From NCBI GenBank assembly GCA_913060515.1, contig CAJXRZ010000003.1, positions 62,001-126,000 of the forward strand: DNA of 64,000 bases, written 5' to 3'. Below the pieces are notes generated by a model, which saw only the letters and a program-made list of their open reading frames with translations, had not been told where the DNA came from and searched no databases. The stretch comes from an uncultured Pseudomonadota bacterium (GTDB lineage Bacteria > Myxococcota_A > UBA796 > CAJQPC01). Positions 62,438 to 64,000 of the stretch are shown here, piece after piece. A program made the position numbers and the translations under genes. Numbering within the stretch: position 1 is the stretch's first letter; every line of letters starts with the position of its first letter.

Positions 62438-63652
62438 ATGAGCGTCTTGTCTCCTCGTCTCCGCACATTCCTCCTGCCTCTCGGCACCTCGGCTTTGCTG
62501 GCCCTGTGTGGCTGTGGTTTGGAGACCTTCAATGAGACCGGCGTGGTCACAGATACGGGACCAGCTGGCGATGCGGACACGGACGCCGACGGCGACAGCG
62601 ACTCCGACGCGGACGGAGACGGCGACTCCGATACGGACTCCGACACCGACACCGACATGACCATCAGCGGCGTGACGCCCGATTGGGGCACGACGGCCGG
62701 GGGCACCTCCGTGACCCTGAACGGAACCTTCGCGGCAGCCAGCGGCGAGGTGCTCTTCGGCTCAAAGGCCGGCAGCGTCCAGAGCTGGACCACGAGCTCC
62801 ATCTCCGTGAACACCCCCACCCAGTCCGCAGGCGGCCTGTACGACATCACGGTCAAGAGCGGCAGCAACGAGGTCACGGAGACCGAAGCCTTCACCGCCT
62901 ACGAGGACGCCGCCGGCAAGGCCTCCGTCGTCGGAAGCATGAACTGGTGGGACTACAACGAGAACGTGTACGAGGCCGGCTTGGACTTCGGCAACAGCAG
63001 CATGTTCATGACCGTGCCAGTGGACTTCCACTGGTGGGAGTTCTACGGCGCCGCCGAGGACAGCTGCGCGGACAACTTCAGCACCGCCAAGGGCGTGAGT
63101 GTCTACACCGACTTTGAGGTCAACCAAATTCAGTTCAAGCAGAGCAGCCGCACGGTCTCGATGAACTGGGAGTCCGGAAACCTGCGCTGGTACGGCGAGT
63201 ACGCCTCCGGAGCCCTGGGCCAAGGCAGCGCCTACGACCTCCAGACGGTGAGCTCTGCGGTCTACCCCACCTTCTCGATCAGCGACGTGACCCGCGGCCC
63301 CAAGGCCTTCACGGTGACCAGCCCCGCAGCGGTGACCGGGTCCTTCCAGTACCTCTCCCGCACCGGTCTGAACTTCAGCTGGAGCGCCAGCGGCGCAGAA
63401 GCAATCATGATCAACATCGTGGTGACCCCAACGGGGGATTTCGCCGACTCCGTGCATGACGTGACCTGTTGGGTGAAGAACGACGGCTCCTTCACGGTCC
63501 CCCCTTCCCTGTTCTCCCAGTGGGGCAACGGCAACTACGCCTACCTGATCATCGGCGCAGCAAAGGAAGGCACGGGCACCAACCCCGTGGACAACGGCGA
63601 GGCCCGCGTGGCGGGCACCTACTGGCGCATCTCGGCCGCCCTCACCCAGTGA
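62438..63652 (+). CDS. IPT/TIG-domain lipoprotein with Asp-rich linker
   Basis: A 404-residue lipoprotein (lipobox LCGC, Cys26). A linker of alternating Asp with Thr, Ala, Ser or Gly spans about residues 40-75 and could bind calcium. It is followed by an IPT/TIG-type Ig-like domain (TISGVTPDWGTTAGGTSVTLNGTFA) and a C-terminal ~230-residue beta-rich part without known match. The family role in Myxococcota is unknown; surface binding is typical. It is 6 bp upstream of the WecG/TagA-like gene and may be co-transcribed with it. Confidence 0.75.
   Translation: MSVLSPRLRTFLLPLGTSALLALCGCGLETFNETGVVTDTGPAGDADTDADGDSDSDADGDGDSDTDSDTDTDMTISGVTPDWGTTAGGTSVTLNGTFAAASGEVLFGSKAGSVQSWTTSSISVNTPTQSAGGLYDITVKSGSNEVTETEAFTAYEDAAGKASVVGSMNWWDYNENVYEAGLDFGNSSMFMTVPVDFHWWEFYGAAEDSCADNFSTAKGVSVYTDFEVNQIQFKQSSRTVSMNWESGNLRWYGEYASGALGQGSAYDLQTVSSAVYPTFSISDVTRGPKAFTVTSPAAVTGSFQYLSRTGLNFSWSASGAEAIMINIVVTPTGDFADSVHDVTCWVKNDGSFTVPPSLFSQWGNGNYAYLIIGAAKEGTGTNPVDNGEARVAGTYWRISAALTQ
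62568..62657 (+). repeat. Low-complexity Asp-encoding GAC/GAT repeat
   Basis: About 90 bp of near-repeating GAC/GAT codons separated by ACC, GCG, AGC or GGC, encoding the Asp-rich linker of the IPT/TIG lipoprotein. Hexamer periodicity makes it prone to length variation. Confidence 0.8.
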
Positions 63653-63658
63653 GCCTGC

Positions 63659-64000
63659 ATGAGCGCTCCTGAGCGCCTGCAGCTCTTGGGCCTGCCCGTC
63701 GACGTCCTGGACCGATCTGGCATGCTGGCCCAAGTACGCCAGATGATCGACAACGGCCGTCCAAAAACAGTGGCCTACCTCAACATTCACGTGGTCAACA
63801 GCGCCCGACGGGACCCAGAGCTCACGCGCTTTCTACAAGCTGCGGACCTGTGCTACGCCGATGGGCAGGGCATTGTCTTGGGCGCGCGCCTTCAAGGCAA
63901 GCACCTGCCAGAGAGAATGACCGGGGCGGACTGGATCTGGGACCTGGCCGCTCTCGCCGAGAAGGAAGGCTGGACCTTGGCGTGGGTGGGCAGCGAGCCA
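63659..64000 (+). CDS. WecG/TagA/CpsF family glycosyltransferase, partial
   Basis: The first 114 residues of a protein that continues past the right edge. The pattern LNIHVVNSARRDPELTRFLQAADLCYADGQGIVLGARLQG followed by RMTGADW is that of the GT26 family (WecG, TagA, CpsF), which transfers N-acetylmannosamine or related sugars to a lipid-linked acceptor. The start ATG is 7 nt after the IPT/TIG lipoprotein stop. It extends the exopolysaccharide locus to the right. Confidence 0.92.
   Translation, partial: MSAPERLQLLGLPVDVLDRSGMLAQVRQMIDNGRPKTVAYLNIHVVNSARRDPELTRFLQAADLCYADGQGIVLGARLQGKHLPERMTGADWIWDLAALAEKEGWTLAWVGSEP

Overview
The window is GC-rich (roughly 65-70% by eye), densely coded DNA from a Gram-negative bacterium. 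Several traits point to Myxococcota or a neighbouring former deltaproteobacterial lineage: an ElbD-type multidomain ether-lipid enzyme, lipoproteins with Asp/Thr-rich tails or linkers, MopE-type calcium-binding repeats, stand-alone sigma54 activators and an exopolysaccharide locus. This assignment rests on gene content, not on a marker gene. No rRNA, tRNA, CRISPR array, insertion sequence or prophage was seen. No stretch longer than about 270 bp lacks a gene.

Region by region. (1) 1-7.8 kb, minus strand: a coupled operon of a HAD-IB phosphatase, a LarA-like DUF2088 protein, a 1564-residue ElbD-like protein (reductase, AMP-ligase, ACP, PlsC, SCP2) and an SDR epimerase, probably making ether or reduced lipids. 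(2) 7.9-9.1 kb: a DUF2786 protein and a DUF1279/FAM210-like membrane protein. (3) 9.1-14.9 kb: an iron operon behind two Fur-box-like palindromes, with a DUF4856 lipoprotein, an imelysin-like lipoprotein and an unusual in-frame fusion of a sterol-desaturase-type membrane enzyme to a FecA-like TonB-dependent receptor. (4) 14.9-24.3 kb: a LysM/NlpC-like protein and small partner, formate-THF ligase, a ferritin-like/DUF692 (MNIO)/partner cassette, two coupled cNMP-binding proteins and two lipoproteins. (5) 24.3-26.4 kb: a membrane sulfatase-family enzyme.

(6) 26.4-44.9 kb is a reactive-sulfur and microaerobic-respiration island: a persulfide dioxygenase plus universal stress protein, cbb3 oxidase genes ccoN (with an in-frame TGA), ccoO and ccoP, a copper ATPase, two sigma54 activators, DUF1641 plus sulfide:quinone oxidoreductase, a persulfide dioxygenase-rhodanese fusion, two YeeE/YedE proteins, SulP, a TsdA-like thiosulfate dehydrogenase, a porin-like protein, DUF2892, a tandem rhodanese and an ECF sigma/anti-sigma pair. 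Four sigma54-type promoters and a shared TGGGTCA-N3-TGGGTCA motif tie the separate operons to the local activators. Together the genes would oxidise sulfide to persulfide and sulfite or thiosulfate, move sulfur compounds across the membrane and pass electrons to quinone or cytochrome c and the high-affinity oxidase.

(7) 44.9-53.8 kb: a degenerate phosphodiesterase-like lipoprotein, a MopE-repeat/beta-helix lipoprotein, an ABC exporter whose second permease carries a CPBP domain, and a TPR-type membrane protein followed by a decayed paralog. (8) 53.8-64 kb: a cytochrome b5/beta-barrel fusion and an exopolysaccharide export locus (Wzi-like, HEAT lipoprotein, Wzc-like kinase, polyprenyl phosphosugar transferase, Wza-like lipoprotein, WecG/TagA-family transferase running off the right edge).
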